Assembly: GCA_024636105.1 (NCBI GenBank)
Contig: JAGXHO010000058.1
Span: 1 to 24,518, forward strand
Reading direction: 5' to 3'
Length of the DNA: 24,518 bases
From: Trueperaceae bacterium
GTDB lineage: Bacteria > Deinococcota > Deinococci > Deinococcales > Trueperaceae
The first letter of the stretch is position 1. Each line of letters starts with the position of its first letter. This document shows positions 6,324 through 13,439 of the stretch, piece by piece. The notes below the pieces were generated by a model. That model saw only the letters and a list, made by a program, of their open reading frames with translations. It had not been told where the DNA came from and searched no databases. A program made the position numbers and the translations under genes.

Positions 6324-9300
6324 ATGAGAGAGCGGAAACGATGGAACGTGCGGGCCGCGCGGGCGCTGATGCTCCTGCTGGCCGGACTGGTGCTTGCCGG
6401 ATGCGGGCGGCCGGCCCCGCAGGGCCCTGCCCTCGAGATCGTGGGCGCCGAAGCGACCAGCCAGACCTCGATCGTCGTGACCTTCAACCGCGCGGTCGCA
6501 GCCGGTGCGAACGAGCCGGGAAACTACCGAGTCGCCGGTCCGGAGGGAACGCGCCTCGAGGTGCTCGCCGCCTACCTGGGTACCGATGGCACGAGCGTCA
6601 CGCTCGCCACGGCCCCCCAACTGCCCGTGACGTACGCCCTGACCGTACGCGGCATCAGCCTCGCCGACGGTGGCGCGATCGCAGGCGAGATCACCCGCGC
6701 GGGCGGCTTCGGTGGCTCCGGTGAGGTCGCGCCGATCGTGGCGTCGGCGATCGCGCTCACGAACACGTCGGTGATGGTCACCTTCGCGGACCCCGCGAAC
6801 GCGCGGCTATCGGACATGGGTCCGGGTGCGCTCGTCGCGGCCCACTACGTCGTCACGCCCGGCGACCTCGAAGTGCTCTCGGTCGCCTACGCCGACGACG
6901 GCCGCGACCGCGCGCGCGTGATCCTGACGACGAGCTCTCAGGGCGGTCGGTCGTACGAGCTGCTGGTCACGAACGTGCTGTCCAACACCGGTGCCAAGCT
7001 GGTCGATCCGTTCCTCAACACCGCCGTATTCCAGGGCATGACGCGCGACGACGCGACCCCGCCGACCGTCCTGGACGTGTTCTCGACCTCGGCCACGACC
7101 CTCGTGGTCCGCTTCAGCGAGCCAGTCAGCGACGATGCGGCCAGCCCGACGCGCTACGTGATCACCGACGCCAGCGGTGCGGTGTTGCCGGTCGTGGCCG
7201 TCGTGCTCAACGACGTCAAGACCGAGGCGACGCTGACGACGTGGCCGATGACGGCCGGCGTGATGTACACGCTCGAAGTGCTCGGCATCACGGACCGGAA
7301 CGGCAACCCCATCGGCGCCAGCGCCACCGAGTTCGAGGGCACGCCCGTCGACTTCACCTTCGACACGCGGGGGCCGCGCGTCCTGAGCGCGAACTCGACG
7401 GGCAACACCAGGGTCGTCGTCACGTTCGACGAACCGGTGATGGGTGGCGTCGGGGGCGCCGACGACCCCGCGAACTACAGCATCGTCGACGCGGCCACGC
7501 TCGGTGGGGCGATCGCCCCGCTGGCCGTGGTCCTCGTGCAGGACGCGATCTTGAGCGCCAACCGCCGCTCCGTGACGCTGACCACCCTCGCCCAGAGCGA
7601 GGCGGTCTACACGCTGCGCGTCACCGACGTCACCGACCTCTACGGAAACCAGGTCGTGCCGCCGGACCGCGACCACCCGTATCAGGTCACGTTCTTCGGG
7701 ACCGGAGCGTCCGGCCCGCAGGAAGACGCGGACGGCGACGGTCTCAGCGACGCGGCCGAGCAGTACGGCTGGACCGTCGTGGTCGTCGACGCCGACGGCA
7801 CCCGCCGCGAGCTGCGGGTCACCAGCGACCCGACCGTGGCCGACACGGACGGCGACGGCATCTCGGACCTCGACGAGCGCACGTACCGCACCCACCCGCG
7901 CTCGAGCGACACCGATGGCGACGGCCTCTCGGACTTCCGCGAGCTCAACTTCACGTACAGCGACCCGACCCGCGCCGATACCGACGGCGACGGCTACATC
8001 GACGGCCTCGAGTTCGACTTCTTCGGGACCTCGCCGATCCGTGCCGATACCGACGGCGACGGCCTCTCCGATGGCGATGAGATCGAGAGCGACGGTCGCG
8101 ACCCGCTCGTCGCGGACCTCCCGCGGCTCGCCATCACGGTCGGCGACGTGCAGCTGACGCTCGATGAGCGCTACGCCTACACCGATACCGAGGGCAGATC
8201 GCAGTCGGTCGAGAGCTCGACGAGCACCACCCTCGAACAGGGCAGCGAGCGCACGTACGCGACCAGCGACACGAGCACCTTCAACAGCTCGCTCAATTTC
8301 AGCCAAGAGGTCACGGTCGGCGGCGAGTGGGAGTTCCCGGGGTTCACGCTCTCGGGCGAGGTCAAGGCCGGGTTCGGTCAGTCGACCTCCGAGGAGTACA
8401 CGTCGAACGTGTCGGAGCAGTCGGCCACGCGGTCGAACCGCGCGTACAACGAGTCCGTCGCGCGCTCCCAGGGGTTCCAGTCCTCGAGCGAGGTCGTACG
8501 GACCGTCGAGGGGGCCGCGGTGCAAGTGGCCGTCGACCTCGGCTCGATCAGCGACGTCGCCTTCTCGGCGACCAACCTCGAGATCACCGCGCTGTGGCAG
8601 GACCCGAACGACCCCACGCGGCTCGTTCCGATCGCCACCCTGGTGCCCTCGAGTCAGCTCGCCGGCGACGTGCCGACGTACAACCTGGGCCCGTTCGTGC
8701 CCGGCATCGGCCCGATCCTGTTCGAGAACCGCGAGATCTTCCCACAGACCGTGGAGCAGCTGTTGCGCTCCCCGCGCGGCTTGGTGTTCAAGGTCGCGAA
8801 CTACGACGTACTCGACGAAGAGGGGCGCAACTTCGCCTTCTCGTCGCAGGAGACCTTCGATGCCACCGTCGGGATCGTCATCGACGACGCGAGCGGCCGC
8901 GTCGTCCGGGAGCGCGTCTCGACCATGGCCGGGCGCATCGCGCCCTTCGCCGATACGAACGACGACGGGCGCATCGACCAGCTCTGCAACCCTGCCGAGG
9001 ACGCGAGCTACGACCCCGACACCGCGACGTACGACTCGTGCGACAACGACGGCGACGGCGTCGTCGACGCCGGTGATCGCATCCTCTTCGACGCGAACGG
9101 CCGCACGGTGGGCGTCTTGATGTCGGACGTGATGGCACGCCTGAACGTCGATTACGAGACCCGCGACGTCGAGTACGACGACGCGATCGGCGGCGACGAC
9201 GTCCAGGTGCTCTACCGAGTCGGCGGCGTCACGACCGACGCGCCCGCGCACAGGGCCTGGATCTTGTACTACGCGCGCTCCGCGAACGGCGGCCTCGATG

Positions 9301-10997
9301 GCGACGCCGTGCTCGGCACGGACTTCGACGACCTCGTGCTGCGGGCGGGCGACTCGTTCACCATGGCCTACCTGCAGGACGCCGACAACGACCGCCTGAG
9401 CGATCGCGAGGAATACACCCACGGCAGCAGCGACTCGTTCACCAACAGCGACGACGGCGGCGGCAGCAACGACGTGACGTGCCCGGCGGAGGGCTACGCC
9501 TTCAACTACTTCGTGGCCAACCCCACGGCTACCCTCCCGCTCCCGCTGCCGCGCTTCACCTGCGACACGATCAGCGACTTCGACGAGGTCAAAACCGGAT
9601 GGCTGGTGCGCGTTCGCGGCGAGACCGAGTACCGGGCGTACTCGTCGCCGCGGCTCCCCGATTCGGACGGCGACGGCCTCGCCGACCACGTCGAGCGACT
9701 CCTCGGTACCGACGCCTACAAGCGCGACACCGACGAGGACGGCCTCAGCGACTTCGACGAGGTGTTCGGCTTCCGCATCCGGTTTCGCGGCGACCTGAGC
9801 TTCTCGCAAGTGACCGGCAAGTTCTGCCCGGCGTTGCGCACCGGCGGCACGTGCACCGCCGCCACGTCCCAGGTGTGGGTCACCGATCCGCTCGACCCCG
9901 ACACCGACGGCGACGGCATCCCGGACGGCTTCGAACTGCGCCAGGGCTCGAACCCGCAGTTGGCGGACGCCGCCTCCTTCCTCGACACCGACCGCGACGG
10001 CTTGTCCGACGAGCAGGAGAACGCCTTCGGGTCGTCGATCTACGAGGCCGACACCGACGGCGACGGCCTGCCCGACCTGCTCGAGTACATGGTCGGGAGC
10101 GACCCGCAGCGCGCCGACTCCGACGGCGACGGCATCCGCGATTACGAGGAGCTCGACATCTACGCGTTCGACGCGCTCCCCGGGACGCCGGACTTCGACG
10201 TCTACCGCTTCCTGCGCATCTGCGGCAGCATCGCGTTCAACGCGACCCAGTGCAGCTACGTCGCTCCGTCCGGCGCCGGCCTTCCGTACGGGACCAACCC
10301 GGGTGCCGCCGATACCGATGACGACGGCCTCGACGACGACGTCGAGCTGTTCGAGTCGTACCTGATCAGCGTCGCGGGCGAGGACCCGTACGAGGTCTTC
10401 AGCGACCCGACGCGCGCCAACGCCGACGGAGACGCGTGGAACGACAGCACCGAGCGCGGCCGCGGCACCGATCCGAACCTCGCCGACACCGACGGCGACG
10501 GCGTCCCCGACGACGTCGAAGAGGACATCTGCGCCGAGGCGCGCTGTATGAACGCCCTCGTGCCGGACCAGCACGTGACCGTGCAGGTCGTCCTGAACGT
10601 CGAGCTCGACGGCGACGTCGGCTCGGTCGGCGACTCGGGCGACTGGTTCTGGTCGTTCACCGTCTCCCGCGCCCCCGACGCCGCGATCACCTCGACCCAG
10701 CCGGGGAACTACTTCGGCATCGGGAACAACACCCAGCACACGGCGTTCCTGGCGAGCTTCATCCGCCGGATCGACCAGCCGATCCGCGTCTCGGGCAACG
10801 CCGGCGAACGCGACGGCGACCTCAACAACTCCGACGTCTGGATCACCACGTGCACGGGCTCGATCGATCGCACCGTGTCCGGTGCGATCGCGACGACCGA
10901 CTCCTTCAGCTCCCAGACGTACGAGGAGTACGCCGGACTGATCGACCACTGCCGCTACAGCATCCAGGTGGCCTACACGCTCCGCACCACGCGGTAG
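6324..10997 (+). CDS. Large calcium-repeat lipoprotein with Ig-like repeats and an anthrax protective-antigen-like pore domain
   Basis: The protein has 1557 residues. It opens with a lipoprotein signal peptide, a hydrophobic stretch ending LAGC with the lipidated Cys27, so it is exported and membrane-anchored. Residues about 36-460 are four Ig-like repeats (pattern VVTF..PV...NY...), resembling SbsA-type domains. Five DTDGDGLSD-type repeats follow at 467-592. Residues about 594-880 resemble domain 2 of the binary toxin B family (anthrax PA, iota Ib). PLVADLPRLAITV opens it, then a Ser/Thr-rich alternating segment, then TVGIVIDDASGRVVRERV, close to the Ib stretch I recall as TASIIVDDGERVAEKRV. 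Ten further calcium-type repeats occupy 1017-1395, and a beta-rich 145-residue domain ends the protein. PA14 and the receptor-binding domain of PA are absent. Start ATG 6324 is set by GGAGG six bases upstream. Architecture is certain; pore formation is a hypothesis. Confidence 0.9.
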   Translation: MRERKRWNVRAARALMLLLAGLVLAGCGRPAPQGPALEIVGAEATSQTSIVVTFNRAVAAGANEPGNYRVAGPEGTRLEVLAAYLGTDGTSVTLATAPQLPVTYALTVRGISLADGGAIAGEITRAGGFGGSGEVAPIVASAIALTNTSVMVTFADPANARLSDMGPGALVAAHYVVTPGDLEVLSVAYADDGRDRARVILTTSSQGGRSYELLVTNVLSNTGAKLVDPFLNTAVFQGMTRDDATPPTVLDVFSTSATTLVVRFSEPVSDDAASPTRYVITDASGAVLPVVAVVLNDVKTEATLTTWPMTAGVMYTLEVLGITDRNGNPIGASATEFEGTPVDFTFDTRGPRVLSANSTGNTRVVVTFDEPVMGGVGGADDPANYSIVDAATLGGAIAPLAVVLVQDAILSANRRSVTLTTLAQSEAVYTLRVTDVTDLYGNQVVPPDRDHPYQVTFFGTGASGPQEDADGDGLSDAAEQYGWTVVVVDADGTRRELRVTSDPTVADTDGDGISDLDERTYRTHPRSSDTDGDGLSDFRELNFTYSDPTRADTDGDGYIDGLEFDFFGTSPIRADTDGDGLSDGDEIESDGRDPLVADLPRLAITVGDVQLTLDERYAYTDTEGRSQSVESSTSTTLEQGSERTYATSDTSTFNSSLNFSQEVTVGGEWEFPGFTLSGEVKAGFGQSTSEEYTSNVSEQSATRSNRAYNESVARSQGFQSSSEVVRTVEGAAVQVAVDLGSISDVAFSATNLEITALWQDPNDPTRLVPIATLVPSSQLAGDVPTYNLGPFVPGIGPILFENREIFPQTVEQLLRSPRGLVFKVANYDVLDEEGRNFAFSSQETFDATVGIVIDDASGRVVRERVSTMAGRIAPFADTNDDGRIDQLCNPAEDASYDPDTATYDSCDNDGDGVVDAGDRILFDANGRTVGVLMSDVMARLNVDYETRDVEYDDAIGGDDVQVLYRVGGVTTDAPAHRAWILYYARSANGGLDGDAVLGTDFDDLVLRAGDSFTMAYLQDADNDRLSDREEYTHGSSDSFTNSDDGGGSNDVTCPAEGYAFNYFVANPTATLPLPLPRFTCDTISDFDEVKTGWLVRVRGETEYRAYSSPRLPDSDGDGLADHVERLLGTDAYKRDTDEDGLSDFDEVFGFRIRFRGDLSFSQVTGKFCPALRTGGTCTAATSQVWVTDPLDPDTDGDGIPDGFELRQGSNPQLADAASFLDTDRDGLSDEQENAFGSSIYEADTDGDGLPDLLEYMVGSDPQRADSDGDGIRDYEELDIYAFDALPGTPDFDVYRFLRICGSIAFNATQCSYVAPSGAGLPYGTNPGAADTDDDGLDDDVELFESYLISVAGEDPYEVFSDPTRANADGDAWNDSTERGRGTDPNLADTDGDGVPDDVEEDICAEARCMNALVPDQHVTVQVVLNVELDGDVGSVGDSGDWFWSFTVSRAPDAAITSTQPGNYFGIGNNTQHTAFLASFIRRIDQPIRVSGNAGERDGDLNNSDVWITTCTGSIDRTVSGAIATTDSFSSQTYEEYAGLIDHCRYSIQVAYTLRTTR
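7724..8100 (+). repeat. First calcium-binding repeat cluster in the lipoprotein (5 units)
   Basis: Five DxDGDG(L/I/Y)xD units at roughly 20-40 residue spacing, each followed by an acidic helix start (xxE), are of the thrombospondin type 3/EF-hand-like kind that chelates calcium. The first is followed by EQYGWTVVV. That mirrors the DxDxDGIPDSLEVEGYTV arrangement I recall at the calcium site just before the pore domain of anthrax PA. Confidence 0.85.
8100..8970 (+). other. Region resembling binary toxin B / anthrax PA domain 2 (lipoprotein residues about 593-882)
   Basis: The order of similar segments follows PA and Ib. An entry strand DPLVADLPRLAITV compares with HPLVAAYPIVHV of PA. A Ser/Thr-rich alternating polar/nonpolar stretch with GFTLSGEVKAGFG near 673-685 lies where PA has its membrane-inserting hairpin (GGSVSAGFS). 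Next comes ANYDVLDEEGR near the PA segment containing the phenylalanine clamp, then TVGIVIDDASGRVVRERV at about 848-865. A later segment, VGVLMSDVMARLNVDYE, is placed like the TLKEALK helix, separated by inserted calcium repeats. This comes from memory of PA/Ib and needs a profile search. Confidence 0.68.
9370..10530 (+). repeat. Second calcium-binding repeat cluster in the lipoprotein (10 units)
   Basis: Ten variants of DTDGDGLPD occur: two are weak (DADNDRLSD and NADGDAWND) and eight are well conserved. Two spacer modules, EVKTGWLVRVRGETEYR and EVFGFRIRFRGDLSF, share a G(W/F)xxxxRG pattern with EQYGWTVVV of the first cluster, so a larger module was duplicated along with the calcium motifs. 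The repeats also make a very long spurious open frame on the opposite strand. Confidence 0.8.
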
Positions 10998-11006
10998 GAG
11001 CGAGCC

Positions 11007-11060
11007 CGCGAGCGCACGCTCGCGAGGAAGGGAGGGGCCCGGGCACATGCCCGGGCCCCT
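11007..11060 (+). terminator. Tandem stem-loops after the lipoprotein gene
   Basis: A first hairpin has arms CGCGAGCG/CGCTCGCG (11007-11014, 11017-11024). It is followed by a stronger one with 13-base perfect arms AGGGGCCCGGGCA/TGCCCGGGCCCCT (11033-11045, 11048-11060). The pair lies 10 bases past the stop and well ahead of arsR. There is no T-run, but the second stem is strong enough to be a convincing transcript end. Confidence 0.65.
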
Positions 11061-11111
11061 CGCCGTGGGGGGCGCCGGAGCCGTGCCGACGCCCCATGGG
11101 CCGATCGTCCA

Positions 11112-11138
11112 TTGACACATGCCGATTCATCGATGCAT
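11112..11138 (+). promoter_or_regulatory. arsR promoter with overlapping operator-like palindrome
   Basis: A consensus -35 TTGACA (11112-11117) is followed by the 14-base imperfect palindrome ATTCATCGATGCAT (11125-11138), which is symmetric except for one base pair of positions. It sits in the spacer, where ArsR repressors usually bind. The -10 is not well defined. The position suits autorepression of the arsenic genes relieved by arsenite. Confidence 0.5.
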
Positions 11139-11147
11139 CCTGACGGT

Positions 11148-11471
11148 ATGGATGGAGCCGCGACCCTCAAAGCCCTCAAGGTGCTCGCCGACCCGGTGCG
11201 CTTCCAGGCGCTCCAGTTCCTCCTCGACCCGCCCCGCTCCAGTTGCAGCCAGGGCGACGGCGTGTGCGGCTGCGACTTCGAGGGCGTCCTCGGCCTCGCC
11301 CAGCCCACCGTGTCGCACCACTTGAAGCAGCTCGTCGAGGTCGGCTTGGTGCGCGCCGAGAAGCGCGGTCGCTGGACCTACTACGAGCTGGTGCCCGCCG
11401 CGTTCCGCGCGTTGTGCGCCGCGCTCTCGCCGTTCACGCACGCACCCGAGCCCGCGGACGTGGTGGCTTGA
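11148..11471 (+). CDS. arsR: ArsR-family metalloregulatory repressor
   Basis: The protein has 107 residues from ATG 11148. It is a winged-helix repressor with LKVLADPVRFQALQFLLD at the N-terminus and the recognition helix region GLAQPTVSHHLKQLVEVGLVRAEKRGRWTYYEL. Cysteines in CSQGDGVCGCDF, just ahead of the recognition helix, are the likely arsenite-binding site, comparable to the VCVCDL motif of classical ArsR. The start is uncertain: ATG 11133 and TTG 11112 are in frame, but the latter coincides with the -35 box and 11133 lies inside the palindrome, so 11148 is the most consistent choice. The stop overlaps the first codon of the arsM remnant, and arsC follows. The context supports arsenic sensing. 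Confidence 0.9.
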   Translation: MDGAATLKALKVLADPVRFQALQFLLDPPRSSCSQGDGVCGCDFEGVLGLAQPTVSHHLKQLVEVGLVRAEKRGRWTYYELVPAAFRALCAALSPFTHAPEPADVVA

Positions 11472-12027
11472 GCCAGGGCTCGCGCCCCATCCCGGCGAAC
11501 GACGCCGGCGAACTCCGCGACGCCGTCCGCGGCTACGACACCGAACGGCTCGCCACGGGCTGCTGCGGCCCAGCGGTCGGCTGCGCATCAGCGACACCTG
11601 CCGGTTCGGTGCTGCGCCCAGGGCGCGCGACCGCGACGCCTGGTGCGCCTGCGAGGCCGGTGCGCACGACGCGGGGCAGTTCGCGGCGCAGGCGCGTGCG
11701 GCCGGGTTCGCCGACGTCCGCGTGGACGCTCCGCCGGCGGGCCTCGTCGATGGCGCCACGTACGGTGCGGTGGTGAACGGCGCCAAGCCCGAGGCGCGCG
11801 GTCGCGGCCTCGCCCACGTGCTCGTCGCGCACGCCCTGCGCGAGGCGGCGGCGCTCGGGATGCACGACGTGGCCGGGCTCACGACCACCATCCCCGACCT
11901 GCTGCCGCGCTGGGGCTTCCGCGAGGTGGCTCGCGACGAGCTGCCGGCGCCGCTGGCCGCTTCGCCCGAGCTCCAGGGCGCCTGTCCGGCGAGCGCCCGC
12001 GTCTTCGTGCGCGCGGTGACCGCGTGA
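11468..12027 (+). pseudogene. Collapsed arsM-arsN2 remnant (arsenite methyltransferase and acetyltransferase fragments)
   Basis: Three fragments are strung together. From TTG 11468 the frame reads DAGELRDAVRGYDTERLATGCCGP, like the start of an arsenite methyltransferase. After about 11575 the sense frame shifts and GRLRISDTC...DAWCACEAGA...FAAQARAAGFADVRV matches an ArsM C-terminal region, so the SAM-binding core of some 130 residues is missing. It then continues in frame, at VVNGAKPEARGRGL, into the C-terminal half of an ArsN2-type GNAT acetyltransferase (ARGRGLAHVLVAHALREAAALG...LPRWGFREVARDELP). The downstream frame has no ATG, GTG or TTG between 11470 and the methyltransferase segment, so no intact fused protein can be made. 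The stop overlaps the arsC start by 4 bases, so the operon spacing of the original downstream gene is kept. An assembly join is an alternative explanation. Confidence 0.7.
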
Positions 12028-12491
12028 CCCGCGTGCTGGTGCTCTGCACCCACAACAGCGCGCGCAGCCAGATGGCCGAGGGGTGGCTGCGGCGGCACGC
12101 TGCGGATCGCGGTCTCGACCTCGACGTCCATTCGGCGGGCATGGAGCGGACCTCCGTGAAGCCCGACGCGATCGCCGCGATGGCGGAGGTGGGCATCGAC
12201 CTCACGACGCACGTGAGCAAGCGGCTCGACGAAGTCGCCGACCCGTGGGCCTTCGACGTGGTCCTCACGGTGTGCGATTCGGCGAACGAGGCGTGCCCGG
12301 TGTACCCGGCGCGGACGACGCGGCTCCACGTGGCGTTCCCCGATCCCAGCGGGCACCCGCTCGAGCGCTGGCGCGAGGTGCGCGACGCCATCGGCGAAGC
12401 GATGGCCCTCCTCGTCGAGGCGATCGCGGCCGGCCGGACCCCAACCGAGGAGGCGGTCGCGGGCAGCGCGATCGTCTCCGGAACGCCGTGA
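12024..12491 (+). CDS. arsC: Arsenate reductase, thioredoxin-coupled low-molecular-weight phosphatase type
   Basis: The protein has 155 residues. It reduces arsenate to arsenite in the cytoplasm. The P-loop CTHNSARS near the N-terminus (CxxxxxR) carries the nucleophilic Cys. A pair of resolving cysteines, seven residues apart, lies in VCDSANEACP, matching the three-cysteine relay of the S. aureus pI258 type. FPDPSGHP supplies the general-acid aspartate. The GTG start overlaps the stop of the preceding remnant (GTGA). The extended tail after AIAAGR is not conserved in families I know. No arsenite efflux gene (arsB/acr3) lies in the window, so arsenite disposal must be encoded elsewhere or have been lost with the damaged genes. 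Confidence 0.93.
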   Translation: MTRVLVLCTHNSARSQMAEGWLRRHAADRGLDLDVHSAGMERTSVKPDAIAAMAEVGIDLTTHVSKRLDEVADPWAFDVVLTVCDSANEACPVYPARTTRLHVAFPDPSGHPLERWREVRDAIGEAMALLVEAIAAGRTPTEEAVAGSAIVSGTP

Positions 12492-12530
12492 GCGCGCGCG
12501 AGCGGCGGCCCTCACGGCCTCGGAAGGTCC

Positions 12531-12692
12531 ATGACCATAGCCCTGCGTCGATGGTCTAGGCTGGGCGGCGGTGCGGCCCGGTTCGACCGGGGGTGTCGCT
12601 GAAGCGCGGGGCGCAACCCCGCTCGCCGCGGGCGTGGCTCACCCGCGCGCACCCACCGTTACGTCCCCGCACGTCGATCGCCGACGGGCGAG
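12531..12692 (+). other. Structured intergenic stretch with a promoter-like box, possible small RNA
   Basis: Downstream of arsC a TAGGCT box (12557-12562), identical to the one before polA, lies 8 bases before a GTG. Two tight hairpins follow: CCCGG-TTCGA-CCGGG (12577-12591) and GCGGGG-CGCAA-CCCCGC (12606-12622). The frame from that GTG runs antisense through the next gene and looks non-coding. The box could start a small RNA or an antisense transcript of the 85-residue gene; the hairpins could equally be the arsC terminator. Confidence 0.3.
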
Positions 12693-12950
12693 TCAGACCG
12701 TCTCGACGTCCTCCTCCTGGAAGGTCGCGAGCCCCTCGGGCAAGGCGACGATCACGCGGCGCATCACGGAGTTGATGCGCACGAGCGAGCCCGTGACCCG
12801 GGCGCCCTCGCGGTACCACACTGGGTCGGGGCGGCCGGCCAGGAACGCGTGCGCCGTGCGCACCATCTGGATCTCGACCAGGTCGCCCGCGCGGTGCGCG
12901 CGCAGCGGCACCGGGGCGTGCGATGGGGGGGACGGGCGGTAAGCGGGCAC
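12693..12950 (-). CDS. Small uncharacterised protein, likely beta-rich
   Basis: The protein has 85 residues and I do not recognise it. GTG 12950 is chosen because a full GGAGG lies 7 bases upstream. TTG 12989 is a longer in-frame alternative. A proline-rich start (PAYRPSPPSHAPVP) leads into RAGDLVEIQMVRT...WYREGARVTGSLVRIN...RRVIVALPEG, alternating hydrophobic strands that could form a small SH3- or S1-like barrel, and it ends in an acidic tail. There are no signal peptide, membrane segment or cysteines. It is the only gene between arsC and the YtkA-like gene, and a terminator-like stem separates it from the latter, so it probably has its own promoter. Confidence 0.65.
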   Translation of the reverse strand: MPAYRPSPPSHAPVPLRAHRAGDLVEIQMVRTAHAFLAGRPDPVWYREGARVTGSLVRINSVMRRVIVALPEGLATFQEEDVETV

Positions 12951-13019
12951 GGGACGACCTCCGGCAGCCTGGAGATAGATTTCACGCAAGCGTCGCTCGC
13001 ATCTTCGCGCACGAGCCGT

Positions 13020-13052
13020 CCCCGGCGTCGGGACAGATGTCCCTAGCCGGGG
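13020..13052 (-). terminator. Two-part stem-loop downstream of the YtkA-like gene
   Basis: An outer stem CCCCGGC (13020-13026)/GCCGGGG (13046-13052) encloses an inner stem GGGACA (13030-13035)/TGTCCC (13038-13043) with a two-base loop. It starts 6 bases past the stop of the lipoprotein gene. The T-run is missing. Confidence 0.6.
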
Positions 13053-13058
13053 CGTCCA

Positions 13059-13439
13059 TCAGCGTCCCGCGACGGAGACGGCGAGCGACGTCGACCGGAC
13101 CGTCCCGTCCGGGTAGGTCACGTCGACGCTCAGGACCCAGTCGCCCGCCATGTCGAACAGGAAGTCGCTCGTGCGGTAGACGCCAGCACCGGCGTCGGTC
13201 GCTTCGGCCACGACCGGCACCATTCCGGCGTGGGTCATGTCGCCCACGACCCGCACGCCGGCGCCCGCGACGTCTGCGCCTTCGAGCTTGGGTCGGACCT
13301 CCACCACCGCCGGGCCCACGCGCGCCGGAACCTCCAGGAGCGCCACCGAGATCGGACGCCGCGGGTCGGCGTCGCTCTCCGACGGCGGGTCGCAGGCGAC
13401 CAGCACCAGCGCCAGCGCGACGGCGAGCAGGGCGCGCAT
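13059..13439 (-). CDS. YtkA/FixH-like lipoprotein
   Basis: The protein has 126 residues and a lipoprotein signal peptide with lipobox LVAC (Cys16), so the mature domain lies outside the membrane. The rest fits a YtkA/FixH-type beta-sandwich: VVEVRPKLEGADVAGAGVRVVGDMTHAGMVPVV, then GVYRTSDFLFDMAGDWVLSVDV. The Met/His cluster DMTHAGM recalls copper-handling members, but copper binding is not shown. The start ATG at 13439 shares one base with the stop of the HerA-like ATPase gene (TGATG), implying translational coupling. The longer frame upstream would run through that gene and is rejected because the lipoprotein signal begins exactly at 13439. Confidence 0.8.
   Translation of the reverse strand: MRALLAVALALVLVACDPPSESDADPRRPISVALLEVPARVGPAVVEVRPKLEGADVAGAGVRVVGDMTHAGMVPVVAEATDAGAGVYRTSDFLFDMAGDWVLSVDVTYPDGTVRSTSLAVSVAGR

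Noticed and set aside
7724..10530. Regularly spaced DNA repeats that could suggest a CRISPR array
   Set aside because: The repeats are in-frame codons for DTDGDG motifs, differ in sequence and spacing, and lie in one long coding frame with no cas genes.
6807..11120. Open frame of more than 1400 codons on the minus strand opposite the lipoprotein gene
   Set aside because: It is a shadow of the GAC-GGC-GAC calcium repeats, which read as Val/Ala/Gly-rich text in reverse. It has no recognisable domain, while the plus frame has a signal peptide and ordered domains.
12563..12630. tmRNA-like or tRNA-like start (GGTTCGACCGGGGG, T-loop-like TTCGA)
   Set aside because: No matching 3' half with a second acceptor strand, no tag reading frame and no CCA end lie within the next few hundred bases, where a minus-strand gene sits instead. 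The TTCGA is simply the loop of a 5-base hairpin.
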